Assembly (NCBI GenBank): GCA_015657535.1
Contig: JADHZB010002086.1
Location: forward strand, 63,607-127,606
Source of the DNA: Nephromyces sp. MM_2019
Taxonomy: Eukaryota; Apicomplexa; Aconoidasida; Nephromycida
DNA length: 64,000 nt
Direction: 5' to 3'
Positions within the stretch are counted from its first letter, which is position 1. The number at the start of each line of letters is the position of its first letter. Positions 1-12,166 of this stretch are shown in pieces. Made by a program: the position numbers and the translations under genes. The notes below the pieces were generated by a model. The model saw only the letters and a program-made list of their open reading frames with translations. It searched no databases and was not told the DNA's origin.

Positions 1-2617
1 TAGATTGGTTCCGTGTCATCTGTAATAATGTCACTCATTACATTTTGTGACAGGTGCGCCTTCTCTCCTACATACAAGGAGGCGGCTTTTCATCACGTTT
101 TCTGAGATCACAAGCTGTCTGGCAAGGCGCTCTTAGGTAGGCTAGTTTGAAGCACTAGAGTGACTAGCGTATTGCTACTTACGAGATCGTCCTGGAAGAT
201 ACTTTTTAGCATTCCATTACCCTGGGTAAAAATAGCTATTTAGGATGTTTAATGTGATGCAAACGCCTGCGCAAAAAGCACCCTTTGAGAACTGAAACTT
301 TTACGCGTGGAGTGCTGTACTCTAATAGCCAAAGGTGAAATTTTGAGGCCGAAACGATTGTATAGCTAACGACTTTACCCGCGCCCCCCGAGCTAGGTTG
401 CAGGCCCAAGAGCCGTACTGTGCTTGTACACGACACCATATGCTCTGTAGCGGTGCGACTAGCCTATCACATCACTGCGCTGTACTGAGGACAACTAATT
501 AGCTTATGCCTCTGTGCTGGCAAGGTAAATTACGTCCGCCGTGTCTTGCATGGTCTTCACTGGAATTATGACGCTTACGAGCTATACGTCGAACGTCGAC
601 ACAATAAACGCAGGCTAAAGGGGTTTCCATGGTCAATAGTACGCGTTCACCACACCTTCAGACACCCTTCAAAAAAGCTAGAAGGGGAGTGTACAGTTGG
701 TCTACCCGTGTGTACAGGTATAACTTCGCACTAATTATGGGCAGCTAGCAAGCCGATCACTGCGCGTATCTTCAAAAGTAAACCAGGGTATCTTTTAATG
801 TAACGCCCCTCCTTAGTATTTGACACTGCCTCTTGAGGGGGGATTGCCGTGCATGAAGCGGATTATTGTACATTGGCATAAACATGACTTTGCAGGGGGC
901 TTTTCACGCGGCGCGTCAAGGTAGGGCCATCGTGATATGTATTGAGATGTTTGACGTCACTCTTAAACTATATAGTCTCAAGTAAGGCGCTTAGTTTAGA
1001 CATCAAAGCAGCAGAGTAGACCCCGTTTTAATCCGCGTATTTACTGATAAGCTGTAGCAAAGAGTTTTTGGAAAGGTGGTACACTAGCTAACATTCAGAT
1101 ACATCGTGATGCGAGCGTGGGAGTCTTTGTATGAGTCTTAATCGGAGTAGAGCAATAGAAAGTTGAACGTACAGAAATATTCTTTGAGGGATGATTTCCA
1201 GCCTGGTAATGATCAGACGAGGAATATATCATTACAGCTTACAACTAAGGGAAATATTTATACACAATATAAATATAAACGTGGTATTCCTATTATGATC
1301 ATGATCACAACAAATCAAGATATTTTAACATGATAAATGGCTTTCTCAACTGTTTTTCACTCTGAAAGTGAATAATAACGTCTTGTATGTGTCTACTCCC
1401 TGGGTCTCATTCACCGATTATACAACTTAAGCAGCATATTCAGTGTAACCTGACGGGATGTGTAGTCATTTAAATTTTTAAGTTTCCTAACTGGAGAGTT
1501 GATTGCATAGGCTTTGTACACGCAGTCAATCGAAAAGATTTATTTTCTGCTTTCTTTTATCGCTAGTACAGTGAACTTAGCGATAATTTTTCAGGTTAGC
1601 GAAGTATATGATCCACATAGTACACTGCGGTAGACATGAAAACGTCGAAGTTGGGGCAACCAAACCTGATGTAATGATAATGACACATTAAGGAAGTTTA
1701 TTTATTTTGCAGCTACTTGGTTGCTACTACGAAATGAATTCAAATTTAAGCCAAATTAACACTTTGCAGACCTTATCTTTTTTATTTGGCAAGCATACCG
1801 TCGAATTTTGCTGCATTTTTCATTACATAATTAGGCTTAAAATGAGCAAACTGTGCTCAGCTAATTTTGCAGGGGGAGTTTCATGGCCGAGAAAGCATGA
1901 AAGGTCTCGTGTCAAACATGAAGGAAAAATCTCGTTCCACATGCCTCGCAACTCCTACGGATTCCCATGAAAGCTGCTTCTTTGCCGATAGTAACTTGAG
2001 CTGATTAATGAAATTTTTTGCTTTTACGGAGTAAACAGTGATGTTCTAAACTCATTTTTCCCGGTGGGACACGCAGAATAACTTATATAAGGGGACCCGT
2101 CAACCAGTACAAAGAAAGGTGCTTAAGTACATTGTATAACCCGGATATTCACCTTATGCAATTCTCATCGTGAATGGCTAATGGGCTAGTAAACTTGGGT
2201 TACCTGTTTTCAGCGGTGAGCCTTCAACACCGCATCATTTTGCATACTGCTACCCGCCACAAATCACACAGATATACTGGTATATCACTAAAATTCTATG
2301 CTTATCTTTATTTTATAGGCTGGGCACTTTTATTGTGGCTTCTGGGGCAGCATTGAACGTACAAAAGTTTCGGTACGCCTCTTTTTTTGAGTGTGAAGCT
2401 ATGTGACTGGGCCAATTTTCTAGCTGGTCAATGGCAAAAGTAATTGAAATGGCAATTTAATTTCGTTGGCTTGCATTCAATTTGTCAGATAAGGGCCTTA
2501 ATGTCCGCAGCCTCAGTGAGCATACGCAGAAGGCCTCATTCAGCCATAGGCATATGGCGTATTTACTGGTCTTGAGTACTCGCGTCACCTGAGAGGGGGC
2601 CTGTTTAGCTGTCCGAC
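1..2617. other. No gene seen
   Basis: Both strands are broken by frequent stops. The few open stretches (for example around 546-734 and 1707-1970 on +) are short and have no recognisable domain, signal peptide or convincing splice-site pairing. No repeat, RNA gene or mobile element was recognised. It may be intergenic or hold exons too short to see by eye. Confidence 0.5.
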
Positions 2618-3145
2618 ATGATGCTGGAGGCTCCCTTCATGTACGTCAGCTTACTCAAGGAATCTTGCCAGCCCATTAAGTGTGTTGTTGATCAGCACGA
2701 GTTTCAAATAGATCCTATCAATATATGTGATAACGCATGCACTTTAAGAGAAGAGAGCCCTATTTCATGGAATTTAACAGAAGGGATGCTCGAGACGCGC
2801 TGTGGTCCCAGTGATGACCCGCAAAGATGGGGAGAAAACGATTTAGCACATAACTTTGAGAGTACGATCCATGCAGATAAAAGAGATTTACTGTTCGAAA
2901 CGGTGTATTCGGATTTCAATCCAGTAAAAGCACTTCAATCGGGGAACCGTGTTGTGCAGCAACCTGATTCACTCAATTTACAATCATATGATCCGTTGGG
3001 AGTGAAACTAAAAAGTGCTTTATTGAGTGCGAAAAGGCCTCAAATTCGCATGAAAAGCGATTTTGATTATAGCAGCGGGCTGAATTTTTCCTGTCTCATC
3101 CTTTCTCCTTTAAAAATAAACGGCGGATATACCATTCAGGAGTAG
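2618..3145 (+). CDS. Hypothetical protein, 175 codons
   Basis: An uninterrupted frame runs from an ATG-ATG pair at 2618 to a TAG at 3143-3145. The product is polar and fairly acidic in its first two thirds (many D, E, N, S) and contains four or five scattered cysteines. I see no signal peptide, membrane segment or known motif. A frame this long in DNA so rich in stops is unlikely by chance but not impossible. It could be a single-exon gene, or one exon of a gene whose other exons were not identified. The 675 bases after it (3146-3820) show nothing recognisable. Function unknown. Confidence 0.35.
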   Translation: MMLEAPFMYVSLLKESCQPIKCVVDQHEFQIDPINICDNACTLREESPISWNLTEGMLETRCGPSDDPQRWGENDLAHNFESTIHADKRDLLFETVYSDFNPVKALQSGNRVVQQPDSLNLQSYDPLGVKLKSALLSAKRPQIRMKSDFDYSSGLNFSCLILSPLKINGGYTIQE

Positions 3146-3820
3146 TCAGAAATTTTTTTTTACCGATTTATTGATATATGTCAAACAGTAAATACCTTCG
3201 TATATCCCCCAAGGCTACTATTTTCAAACGAAAATATATAGGCCTTTTGTCTACTTGAAAACGAAAGAGTTTCCGAGGCTTAAATATCAAAATTTCAGAG
3301 GATACTGCACATAAGCTCAGAGAATATTTGTACGCAAAGCAGATAGTTTCCTGGTGCTCAGGCGCAGAACATTAAACATGAAACTTCAAATATCGAGGAC
3401 TGACAAAAAATCTCTTTCTCTTTTCTGAAAACAGTCTAAACTAAGAGATCAAAATTGCCGGTCACTCATATGGTAAGGCTTCAATAACACTAGTCTGCAC
3501 GGATTTTGGCATGCAAATTTCTGATGCGGTTGGTACATCACCTCTGTTATCTTTACTTAACAAATTAAGCTCGTTACCTTAAGAAACGAGGAAGCAAGCA
3601 CGCAATTCTAACTCTCCTTGGATTAAGCACTCAAAATCCCGCAAAGAGGTTATTCTTTCGTATAAGCATGGTCATAGTCTATGAAAACCCTGTGATATAC
3701 AGTTCAGCTTGCTACATTGAGCTTGCAAGTGTAGCTTTGTAATGCAGAAGTTATTCATTTAGCCATCGTGAAGGTAGCTTGCGAATGTAGTGAAACAAAT
3801 TTTGAAAGCTGCACAAATAA

Positions 3821-4297
3821 ATGTGTGCGATACTGAAAATAGTTCAAGTTTTTGATGATTCCTGGACAATTTACATCCTGATTAAGTCGTGCGATAACCC
3901 TTTGTTTCATTTCCGCAGAATAATCTTTGTACCAAGTAGTATAAAAGGCCAGAAAATTATTCAGAATACGCTGCAGCATATCGGGTTGCCTATAGAAGTA
4001 CTTGTTCCTCTATGTACATGCGTTGAGAGTAAAGCATCTTTAAAGCGATTGGTTATGAAGTGTTTTGCAGGCAAAACTCTTCATTTTTTGAATCAATCTG
4101 CATCTCATGCTACAAGTAAACGACTCCCAAGTTTAGTTGCCCATTTGAATGTGGCACTCGGGAGGGCTCTGAAAGTGAAGAAGCTTCCCCAATTCAAAGA
4201 TAAAATTGGTATTGAATGGAATTACAACATTCATCCACTGCCTGCAAATTTACCACTTGCACATATAATAAACTCAACTGAATACACCTGTTATTAG
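3821..4297 (+). CDS. Hypothetical basic protein, 158 codons
   Basis: The frame opens with ATG at 3821 and closes with TAG at 4295-4297. The product is basic (many K, R, H), with a mixed hydrophobic/basic pattern through residues 30-120 and no obvious membrane segment. A plausible splice acceptor (ttccgcag) sits inside the frame near 3918, so the true coding part could begin there as a terminal exon rather than at the ATG. I do not recognise the family. It could be the last exon of a gene that includes the ORF at 2618, but no phase-compatible donor was found to prove the link. Confidence 0.35.
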   Translation: MCAILKIVQVFDDSWTIYILIKSCDNPLFHFRRIIFVPSSIKGQKIIQNTLQHIGLPIEVLVPLCTCVESKASLKRLVMKCFAGKTLHFLNQSASHATSKRLPSLVAHLNVALGRALKVKKLPQFKDKIGIEWNYNIHPLPANLPLAHIINSTEYTCY

Positions 4298-5477
4298 GTT
4301 AAATTAGTCGCAAATCCATTTATAAAAGTTGCTTAGATAATCCTTTCGTGAGGTACAGCACAAGCTAGCATCAGTTATTCATATGTGGTCATTTGGTGTG
4401 ATATGGAAAATTTCACTAAGGTGCACAGAAAGCACATGGTACGCATCAACATGCATGCACTTCACTTTAGTTTGTAACCGAATGGGTGAATATAAGACGT
4501 GTACTTCCGTACTCATCAGTCACTAGCATCACAAAAATGTGCTCGAATGAAGCTCTGTAGCGATTACTAACTGGGTGATTTCACCTATTAAGCAACCGTG
4601 CGCTGGATTGCAGGAAGCGGGTTATCATAGTGCACAATACGAGCCATACCTGCAGCTGGTGACTGCATGAGCCTCCAGCGGTGCGGTTACCATCGTTGAT
4701 GCTCAAGTATTTTTCTCGGCTACCGCGCGTACTAGAGGATGAACAGCGGTGCGGGCGAGCACCTTCGTAACGGTATAGTGCGAACTACGTTGCTAACACT
4801 TATTGTCTAGAGGAGAATTCTAAACTCGGAGCAGCTGCGTACAGTATGTGAGAATCTACGCTGAGGCCAGCATATGCAAGAAACCCTTACTTCCGTCCGT
4901 ATGCAATTCTGATTACGTCGTTTCTGCTAGCTTACAAGGATTTGCAAATTAAGCGTTGCGCAATTAGCACGAGCTTGCTGGATACGCTTAGCCCCCTCAC
5001 CGTAATTTTTACTAGCTTAATCGTGCAAATATGGCGAAGCTTGTTTCGTGGATATAGGTTAATATATCTGCTGAAGTCAGTCACCGGGAGAAGCAGTTAC
5101 GCAACTCAGCTACTGCCTTTCCGGCCCGAAAAATTTAGCTCGCGGGGGAATGCTATCCCGGCACAGTGCTTTTGCAGGGAGAGTTTTATAATAAATATGC
5201 TTCGCTGCCTTTCTTTGGATGGGATCAGCTTGCCATTCTGATTTGTGCAGCGCTGAGAGCAGTGAACCTTGCGGTATGCAGTAATACCCTGAAGGCACGT
5301 GGTGCAGTCCATGTAGCCTTCGTGCATGTGCAGTCTTTCCCTTTGCTTATTGTTTTGCTGTCGTGAAAGGGGATTGCGCGTTCCTGGATACCACGGGGGC
5401 TCCAACTCTTTCTGATGCCATTGTGGAAGTACTCGATTTACTAAGAGGACCTACTGACTAATCTACGCGTGAATGAC
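4298..5477. other. Intergenic, nothing recognised
   Basis: Open stretches around 4942-5366 exist in more than one frame but have no ATG in a good position, no splice context and no recognisable protein pattern. This is the upstream region of the RING/TRAF gene and probably contains its promoter, though no core promoter motif is evident. Confidence 0.4.
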
Positions 5478-7527
5478 ATGAATGACATAGCAGTATTATT
5501 CGCCTCTCATAACAATTCCGAGTCTTCCGCATCCCCCACCACGCACTCTCGGTGGTATCCCATCTGCAGGCGCCATTTTCTGCAGGAGGTTCCTGAAGAC
5601 TTGCAGTGTCCCCTATGCTACGAAAATGCAGTGAATTGCCAGACTGTGTGTAAGCATCTTTTTTGCCGTGACTGCATTTCTTATCACATATCTTGCTCAT
5701 TGGGCAGTCGCCAGCGCGCGGCGTGTCCACTGTGCCGCCAGCCCTTGTGTTTCGCCACGATTGGGAATGTTGATGGAGAACTTTTGCGACGGGTCAGCGT
5801 CTCGCTTTTAACGAGCGTATTAGTATCAGCTCGTTCCTATTGTGATATCCTTTTTCGAGCTCATTGCTTCTTGTCTAAACTTTGCCATGGCTTTACACTG
5901 TTTGGGTTGGATCGGGTATAGCATCTCGTGCTTCGATCATTTATGAGTTCCTCGAGATAAACTCAGCGCTTGTTGGGTATGCATCAGTCCAATGTACGTG
6001 AAAGATTTTTCATGTATCAGGGAGTTTTTTTTTGTTTTACGTTGAGATATGCGTTTCATATTACAGCCGGCTTCCTTTAGGGAATATGATTTCATTTTCC
6101 ATAGAAGCATGGTAACTGTTTTGTAGAATTTACCGCGAAGCTTTAAAAAATTACAGTTGGGAAATTATGGGTCAAGAGTTGGGCATAATGATATTTCGGA
6201 ATCTTCCTTGGGAAATTTCTGGATTGATATATATATTTTCCCGTTACTACACAACAAATGCGATTGCAAGCATTTGATGCAACGGTGATTTTTGTTTGTT
6301 AGGTTGGGCAATTGATTGTTGCTTGTAAAGGTCAGTTTGATGGATGCACTATGAGTGGCCCTCTGTCAGAAGTTTTAAGTCATGAGAGGGAGTGTGGCTC
6401 TGTCGGAATCCCTTGCCAATATAGAAGGGAAGGATGCGGAGTTATACACCACAGAAGAAATGTAAGATTTCAAGGTTTTTAAGTATTTTCCTGACTGGAT
6501 GTGTAATGCTGAGCTTCATCTCTTATTTTTTTACTGTTGCTGTGTATTTTAATGCTGGTTTTTAAAGATATTATTGCCTCAAGAAATATATTTTTTTCTT
6601 GAAATTATGTGGTCATTAGAATTGGTTTTGACCTTTGCTTCATTTAGGCGTGCGCGCATGAATACAGATGCCGCTATAATCCTGGGGTTCGCGGTTGTAA
6701 GTATCAGATTTACGGCTGCAAAATTCGGGGAACTCATGAGCTTTTGAGCCTACATGAAGGACGCTGCGTAAAGCGCAACATGAATAATCACGTGTGCTGT
6801 CCGAATAAGCATGAAGGTTGTGGTTTATTATTGCGTAGACATGCTTTAAAAAAGCACTTAGAGACCTGCCCTTTCTCGAAGAATGCTAAGTCTGCGAAAA
6901 AAGGCAGATATACTATTGAGCTGGCATTGGCGTGGAAGGTTAACGATGCTAGCTGCAAAATATCGAAGGTAAGGCATCAAAAGGTCTTTGTAGAGATAAT
7001 GCTGTGTTACCCTTTTAAAGAATAAACGTGTAGATTTATTATGCTCTCTAAATGGCGATCTTTCTTTTTCAGCTATACTCGCTGTTATTCCCGCAACTTA
7101 ATTGGGTAAAAGTTTTACGTGTCCGTCTTTTTGTGAGCTAAGCGAAATTTTTTATGTATAATATTAGGTTGCAGTGTAATTTCAACGCTACAATATGCTA
7201 CTACTTTTCCGACAAAAATATATTTTAGGTGAAACGCCCCTTGTCAAAATTTCTTCCAAAGATTAAAGAAGTGAAGGAAGGCAGGATCATAGGCGAAATA
7301 ACTGTTGTCTTTGATAGGTATGCCATTCCTTGCTTCGTTAATTTTCATTTGTGATTGAAAAAAAGCTCCGATTTTCCTTTTTTAGGCTGCCGATATCGGC
7401 TTTGAAGGGTATTGTCCTTGCTTGTAATCCGTCGATTAGCGGGAATTTGAAGCAGTTAAACTTGATTTATAAAGGCGTTAACATTTTTGTAGAGCAAAAT
7501 TGCAGTCCAAGAGACAGTGAAGCATAA
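5478..7527 (+). CDS. RING finger and TRAF-type zinc-finger protein (probable E3 ubiquitin ligase)
   Basis: Five exons join in frame: 5478-5792, 6303-6461, 6648-6968, 7229-7317 and 7386-7527, giving 341 residues ending in TAA. The RING is C3HC4: C44, C47, C58, H60, C63, C66, C83, C86, with CPLC at both ends. From residue 106 to about 250 follow Cys/His pairs of the TRAF-type zinc-finger pattern (for example DGC..H..C and GC..HALKKH..TC). RING plus TRAF fingers is the layout of TRAF/SIAH-like E3 ligases, where the RING recruits an E2 and the fingers bind partners. The last 90 residues are not a recognisable MATH/TRAF domain, so substrate choice is unknown. The first donor (GTCAGC) is weak; the others are good. 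The start is the ATG after an in-frame GTG; no other ATG precedes the RING in this exon. Confidence 0.85.
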
Positions 7528-7572
7528 TGTCACTTCCTTATCATTTTACATTGTTGAACTAGACCTTTTTAC

Positions 7573-8854
7573 ATGTTAAACCAACATTCATTTTTTGGTT
7601 TATTTTGGAAATTAAACGAGTTGAAGATGAGTGGTGCTCACTCTGTCATGCCATTGTGTGCGTTAATTTTGCTGGAAACTTCCATTAGTGTAGCATTTGT
7701 AGTGTTCCAATTAGGGTTTGTTTACACATTTCATAGGTGTATCAGTGGAAATTCCAGGTTATTCTCTGCCGCTGCAGCTTCGTAGAAATGGAATTTGTCG
7801 TATTTTTGCGTTACTGTTCAGGATGATACCTCTAGATGGTAATTATCTTTGTACCCTCAATGTATACTTTCAAGTTTTAACGCTAGCTGCTCACCATTTC
7901 ATTTTTTTATAAATTAGCTTTTTTCTATGCTTTCCTCATTTTTCACTGTACTAATAAGTAAAACTGGTACTTTTGGGGGAATTAGGTTACTGCGTATTTC
8001 TACTACAAATCGAGCTACACGGGTTTGCTTCCGTTAGATGTATTCTATACTCTCAAGTTGAGTAGCCGCTTTCTCACGAGCACATGCATCGTAAAATTGC
8101 GACTCTTTGTGGCACTTAACCAATTACCTTATTCGTCTATCATCTAGCAGCTATAATATTAAAGAGGATATACGAACTCTGCGTCTTCATGCCTCTTAGG
8201 ATAGGTTTATTCTTGATTGTAGCTGTTTTAATTTTTTTTTAATACGTGTGATGCAGATTGATTCCTAAGTGGATGAAAAGATGTCAAACAGTGAGTGGGG
8301 GTGACAAAAATATTTGCTATGCTTTCCTGGTTAATGATAAGCTGGTGGCTCTTCACCATGAAAGTATGATGTAAGAAAACCGTGTTCGCGGTTATTAGAG
8401 CGCGCAGGCTCAATCACCGATTATGTTCGGCATCGCGCATGAAGTGTTCAATGAATGCAGATTTCTACTGTTCGTGAGCTTACAGCCCTGTTACTATTTA
8501 TTGCGTTTGTGTGCTTTGAAAGTGATGAAAGCAGTTTCATGCAAGTTGCGTGTCAAGGCAGAGGTGCCATTCTGGTTGTATTATTTACTAAATTCCTTAG
8601 TGTGAAACGCAAATTGAATAGCAGTATTTGGTTTCCTGTCCGACGGTGCCTCGTGTAAAGTTTTGCAGCCTACCAGGAATATGGTAGTGTATGTACACTA
8701 GACACGTGCTTGAATATGGTGCAGCATAGATGACCTGTTTCTACAAAAACAGCTGAAGTTTGATCTTTCTCCCATTTTTAATGTGTCATTCACGGACTTC
8801 ATGGGATATGTGCAATTTCGGGGAACTATTGAGCAGTCTTCCAGTGGGCGATGA
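7573..8854 (+). CDS. Probable multi-exon gene, exons only partly assembled
   Basis: Several short stretches look coding and have splice motifs: 7737-7838 (acceptor catag, donor G/GTAATT), 8148-8204, 8257 or 8292 to 8370 (donor GTAAGA, peptide FLVNDKLVAL), a frame from 8455 to about 8600 (peptides RELTALLLF and CFESDESS) and 8725-8854 (peptides DLFLQKQLKF and FTDFMGYVQF, stop TGA). The pieces around 8300-8560 loosely resemble the longin-like middle of MON1/SAND vacuolar fusion proteins (a LVxL strand, a DLxLL helix, then SxSF.S.ES), but this is a weak pattern match. Exon phases between 8370 and 8455 do not join cleanly, so an exon boundary is wrong, a small exon is missed, or the gene is damaged. 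The start at 7573 is only the nearest upstream ATG. Confidence 0.3.
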
Positions 8855-9200
8855 AGTTTTGTAGCTACGTGATTAAGATTAGTTTTTTATCTCATCAGCT
8901 GGTCGTAAAGTCATTTTTTAAGTTTCTTTCGTTTAGTAACGTCCAGAATGGCATTGGTGTTTGCGCCTAACATGCTCTTGGTCGATGTAATGACAGTGTA
9001 ATTGAATAACTGACGCTACCTTGCCCCTAAATAAAAGAAGCAGCCCTGCGGAGTAGTTGAATGAAAGTAATAGTTTTGCGCAGACGCTGAGAAGAAAAAT
9101 AGGCATTGGCTTTAACCGTAGATTTAAAAATTACCCGATGAGAATGACTACAGTTCTCAAGTATAGATGAAATATTCGAGAACTGAGGGAACACACAAAA

Positions 9201-10114
9201 TGGCTTCCCTCCGTGCTATGATGGGCATTGCTATCTTAGTTTTGCTGCGCGTGTCCCTGTTGATGCTTTTCCTAACGTGGCAACCAACGGTACGCTCTCT
9301 GAAATTTATTCTCGTGATATCTTGGCGCTCGCACCTGGTCTTGGATAATGCATCTGCAAAAGCTATACGAATTGGCTCTTGCAACGCCAAAGCGCTGCTG
9401 ACTACCTTTTCAGTTCAGCCCCTTAGACTTGCCCTAGATTATGTTAATAATGCAGGTTATCGGAATAGGCACTAAGGCGGTACACAAGGCATCCTTTAAT
9501 ATCTTGAGTGCTTTGCTGCCTAGCAATTCGATTCTTTACCCACGTGGGTATCTGATTTGTCACTACGTGCACTAAAGTCATTTTAAATGTATTTTCCACG
9601 TGAGTATGTTCCAGTGGACTTTCAGGTGACCTAAAGGATTGCCAATAAAGCTGAATTCTAAAGAAAAAATTTTAGTCAAGTGACTCACATGAGCATTACG
9701 TCTGTAGCCTGATTGGCAAGCTTCTAAGCCAATTCCATTGAACATACAATACCAAGTCCCGTAAGTGGATACATACAGAGGGCCTCAAAGTATTCATGCA
9801 AGTAGCATTTGTCAGGCAACACGGCATCGGGGATCTACAGCGAGAGATGACCATCGCTAATACTGCCACGAGTAAGTTGCTTTTAACCTGAACAAAAGTA
9901 TAAAAAAGGATTGATATATGCAAATATCAGGCCAACTACGGGAAGCGGTACGGTCACATTATTATCGAATTTAGTTGCTCGTAGGGATCATTTTTCCATT
10001 TTGGCCGAGCAGATGGCAGAAAACAAACGAGAAAATCGTCGTCTGCAGCTCCTTGGACGATATCTGCGAAAGTTAGAGCGAGCCAAATTATTACGCAAGC
10101 AAAAAATTTCTTAG
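9201..10114 (+). CDS. Small basic coiled-coil protein, 5' exons uncertain
   Basis: The 3' end is clear. An exon ending at 9871 (strong donor A/GTAAGT; peptide RQHGIGDLQREM) joins in phase to 9975-10114, whose product is helical and very rich in E, R, K, Q and L (peptides AENKRENRRLQLL and YLRKLERAKLLRKQ) and stops with TAG. Upstream, an ATG at 9201 starts a hydrophobic leader (MGIAILVLLRVSLLMLF) that could be a signal peptide or membrane anchor, and a coding-like stretch with acceptor acaag lies at 9488-9540. I could not fix how these join to the 3' exons, so leader and coiled coil may belong to different genes. The family is not recognised. Confidence 0.4.
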
Positions 10115-10929
10115 GTTTGCTAGATATATCGACGTGGCACACAATGGCTCACCTCACATCATAAAGATAGAAAAATATTTTACACATGCTTGTAAACTTC
10201 CATGCAGTTTACCATGCAACACGCGAACCATAAACAGGGCACGATACTCGTTTATCAAAGCAGAATTCAACATACCCCTTCCTTCCTAAAGGAGATACGC
10301 TTTTTCGCTATTCTCCAAGATACAAGATACGGTACGCCTTCTCCAATCACACAGATTAGCTCTAAAGTGCAGTAATCAGACATGCTGTTGTGTGAAGAGG
10401 CTTTCTACGTACTGTAAATAGGAAGTTTAACAGGAAATTACCTGAGAATCATAACCAATACGGTGGTCTCAGCCACTTATCTAGTGTCTGTCATGCCTAG
10501 ACTTGTGTTCACTAATTGCGTACCTAAGTATTATTGTAGGCACCATACATGCTTCAAAAGGAAAGTTAACTGTTCATAAACTTTTTGTTAGCGACAGATA
10601 TAAATGCCTCCAACTTCGCGCATATATTCCTAGGCTTAAGATAGTGCCCGCATTAGCAGAGTGATCAGCCCAGTTTTTCAATTCAGAAAAATAGTTAACT
10701 TCTTAATCATGCATATAGAAGTATGAGTGTCATGAAGCTTAGTCCAGCTTTATGCCGTTTGAGAAGAAGCGCAACGAGAATCATCCGCTTACAGTATTTT
10801 GCGGCATAGCTTTTTAGCTACTAACGTGCACTATCTTCGTTGATTTATATTTACCTCTTCAAGTAATTCTTGTGGATGCATCAATAGCATCTTGCATCTG
10901 CGACACTTTTGACGGTTCCTGCATTTCAG
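10115..10929. other. No gene recognised
   Basis: Stops occur in all frames. The 5' exons of the gene at 10930 are expected here or just upstream, because that gene begins with an acceptor (gcatttcag) in phase 0 and lacks an initiator ATG, but I could not identify them. Confidence 0.4.
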
Positions 10930-11758
10930 GTATCTTACATCTGTATCTTATATTTCGACTTAAAAGTAGCAGTAGCCCCGCAGGTAACTTTTCATTATTT
11001 GCACCCATGTGGCACCGTATGCAGGACAGATTTGTCAATACTTGACAGCGATGTTTTGCCTATTTCAGGTTTGCTGGCTTGGTTACTTCAGCACTCAATA
11101 AAATATATTACCTCGTTTGGTGCGAATTCTCAATTTTGATAGGCACTCAATGTTTTTAGTTTTTCATCGATGGGGACTCGTGAGGGTTTATCGTGGGGTG
11201 GGTTACCTATCGCGTTTCAAAGTAGGTTGCCATTATCTCAGGGTAATAACCCTGTTAATTTTTTTAGGAAGTGAATTTGAGCATACAGTTATGTTTTAGA
11301 AACGTGGAAACTACTGTTTTTGTAAGCTTTAACGTCGTGCTTGATGATTGGAAGGCGCGGCGCTGTAGCATATCTAGCGATGTAGACTATTATCTACCCC
11401 GAGCGTACTGGAGCAACTGTAGGGTACTAACTGAACTGCATGGCATGGTCAAAGAATTCTGTCGAGCATACGTCGTGTACCATAGGAAAACACCTGTTCG
11501 CCTTACTAGAAAAAAATCCTGTAAAGAGATTATGGAGGTAATGCTTGGGAATGAAGTTGGAGTGGCGACCTATTGATAACGCAGGTCATTCAGTGCACCC
11601 TGGAAGTTTGCAATTACATTCCCCTCTTCCTGTACCAAGGACGCAGTACTTTACGTGGACTTGCAAGGCAACCCCAACTGCTCTTGGCAGGAAATCCGGT
11701 TTGTCTAGCGGTCACATTACTTATCATTGTCCTACAAGGCACCAACTGGTTAGTATAG
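10930..11758 (+). CDS. Unknown membrane-associated protein, 5' partial
   Basis: Four exons join in phase: 10930-11119, 11160-11221, 11268-11537 and 11585-11758, with introns of only 40, 46 and 47 bases, each GT..AG with a T-rich acceptor. The joined frame is 231 residues and ends in TAG. It has hydrophobic stretches near residues 1-25 and 50-65 and a C-terminal anchor-like run (VCLAVTLLIIVLQG) followed by seven residues. The middle is basic with several cysteines (peptides SNCRVLTELHGMV and RLTRKKSCKEIMEV). I do not recognise the family. The first codon follows an acceptor, so further exons lie upstream. Residues VFVSFNVVLDD resemble the adjacent PSMG4-like gene (see findings). Confidence 0.55.
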
Positions 11759-12166
11759 TCGTAACCATGAGATGCTTTCAGGAGTAAAACCACTTTGAAA
11801 GACGGAAATAACATATTTTACGCCCCATGTCTGGCTTGAATTTTAAACGGTTACTTGGGTATCCGCGAAGCGGCACCTCATTTACTGAACTGATGTAACA
11901 GAATTTCTAGTGCCACTTCAGACCCTTAGAATGATCATACCATGGCAATCTTAGCACTTTTCTCAAGTGATGAGAACTCATCCGCGCTGTAAAGGTGTAA
12001 ATCATGCAGTTGCTGTATTGATATGCTAGCATGAGCATAAACTGTTGCAAAAGTAGCTCATTTTGCGCTTAATGCTATTCAAAAGTGAATATTATGATTT
12101 GCGCGTATTCGAAGGAACCTTTACCCTTATATATTTTGTTGCCGCATTGGCTACAGTTTGAGCCAA

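Noticed and set aside
5458..5730. A 90-codon - strand frame opposite the RING exon
   Set aside because: It is the antisense shadow of a confidently assigned exon and has no protein pattern of its own.
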